DNA of 64,000 bases from Dichelobacter nodosus (lineage in GTDB: Bacteria > Pseudomonadota > Gammaproteobacteria > Cardiobacteriales > Cardiobacteriaceae): contig NZ_LGVW01000012.1 of assembly GCF_001263335.1 (NCBI RefSeq), forward strand, positions 1 through 64,000, given 5' to 3'. The position numbers and the translations under genes are program-made. Below are positions 63,520-64,000 of this stretch, piece after piece. The notes under the pieces were generated by a model. The model was not told the origin of the DNA, did no database searches, and saw only the letters and a list, made by a program, of their open reading frames with translations. Each line of letters opens with the position of its first letter. Within the stretch, counting starts at the first letter, position 1.

Positions 63520-64000
63520 ATGAGCAGCAGCACAAATAAAATGAGTGTGTTACAGTTAACGATCTTAACTGCCGTTAACATGATGGGTTCTGGAATTATT
63601 ATGCTTCCTACAAAATTGGCAGAAGTCGGATCGCTTTCAATTGTATCTTGGTTAATCACTGCCCTTGGTTCTATGGCACTGGCTTATGCTTTTGCTAAAT
63701 GTGGTATGTATAGCCGAAAAGGTGGTGGTATGGGCGGTTTTGCCGAATATTCATTCGGTAAAGCGGGCAACTTTATGGCGAACTATACCTATGGCGTTTC
63801 TTTATTGATTGCTAATATCGCTATTGCTATTTCAGCAGTCGGCTATGGCGCTGCTTTCTTAAATGCACAATTAACGCCAGTTAGCACTGCCCTTTTCACA
63901 ATTGCTGTTTTATGGATTGCAACGGTATTGAATTTTGGTGGAGCAAAATTAACAGGTCGTATATCTAGCTTTACCGTATGGGGTGTTATTGCGCCTGTAA
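63520..64000 (+). CDS. potE: Putrescine:ornithine antiporter PotE, N-terminal part (runs off the window)
   Basis: An APC-family antiporter. 160 codons are visible to the window end without a stop. The start MSSSTNKMSVLQLTILTAVN is followed by MMGSGIIMLPTKLAEVG, KGGGMGGFAEYSFGKAG and NFMANYTYGVSLLIANIAIA, all close to E. coli PotE. Five or so membrane helices are seen. AAGGAG is seven to ten bases upstream of the ATG. Ornithine entering by PotE is decarboxylated by SpeF and putrescine leaves. Confidence 0.95.
   Translation, partial: MSSSTNKMSVLQLTILTAVNMMGSGIIMLPTKLAEVGSLSIVSWLITALGSMALAYAFAKCGMYSRKGGGMGGFAEYSFGKAGNFMANYTYGVSLLIANIAIAISAVGYGAAFLNAQLTPVSTALFTIAVLWIATVLNFGGAKLTGRISSFTVWGVIAPV

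Overview
The window looks like a chromosome segment of a facultatively anaerobic gammaproteobacterium. Evidence is a mixed-acid fermentation pair (pflB/pflA), DcuC-type C4-dicarboxylate carriers, DsbC, RlmKL, HslVU, GroESL with a sigma-32 type promoter, PepD/PepT, YidE and an inducible ornithine decarboxylase/PotE pair. Moderate GC and the lack of Pasteurellaceae or Neisseria uptake words fit a Cardiobacteriales-like commensal, but that placement is an inference only.

Layout. 1-8.4 kb is mostly minus strand: the end of ampG, then (read right to left) tyrS, a secreted trypsin-like protease, an FHA membrane protein, dps, dsbC, rlmL and a helical-repeat protein. 8.7-15.4 kb is plus strand: M23 endopeptidase, anmK, crcB, ychF, efp, a DUF1318 lipoprotein, a DUF1820 protein, a Lys/Ala-rich repeat lipoprotein and a rhomboid protease. 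15.4-20.2 kb is minus strand: hemE-ridA, then pflB-terminator-pflA. 20.7-26 kb is plus strand: ornithine carbamoyltransferase, a BaiN-type flavoprotein, a HAD phosphatase and an exported oligopeptidase B. groES-groEL follow on the minus strand. Just upstream of them sits a complete 1.8 kb IS605-type element (28.1-29.9 kb) with divergent tnpB and tnpA and recognisable ends.

30-35.3 kb holds two related solute-binding proteins around a histidine phosphatase, then hslVU and sodA. After a gene-poor AT-rich stretch come an SdaC-like serine/threonine carrier, pepT, two tandem M3 oligopeptidases (one exported, one not) and two tandem DcuC carriers. These form a peptide and amino-acid catabolism block: peptides are cut to amino acids, and C4-dicarboxylates are exchanged.

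46.3-49.2 kb is the replication origin: dnaA, a striking mirror-symmetric array of ten perfect DnaA boxes plus two outlying ones and an AT-rich stretch, then dnaN with an unusual internal insertion. recF and gyrB do not follow. 49.2-64 kb carries an LplT-PlsC fusion, murI, a YccS-type membrane protein, a 15-repeat leucine-rich-repeat protein abutting tRNA-Pro(CGG), yidE, a universal stress protein, an exported FKBP isomerase with a three-unit C-terminal repeat, pepD, speF and the start of potE, which runs off the window.

Most notable are the symmetric origin array, the IS605 element with an apparently damaged TnpA but intact TnpB next to groES, the DnaN insertion, the protease/FHA gene pair, and the LRR protein at a tRNA 3' end. 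Nothing was searched against a database. Functional calls rest on family motifs recognised by eye.
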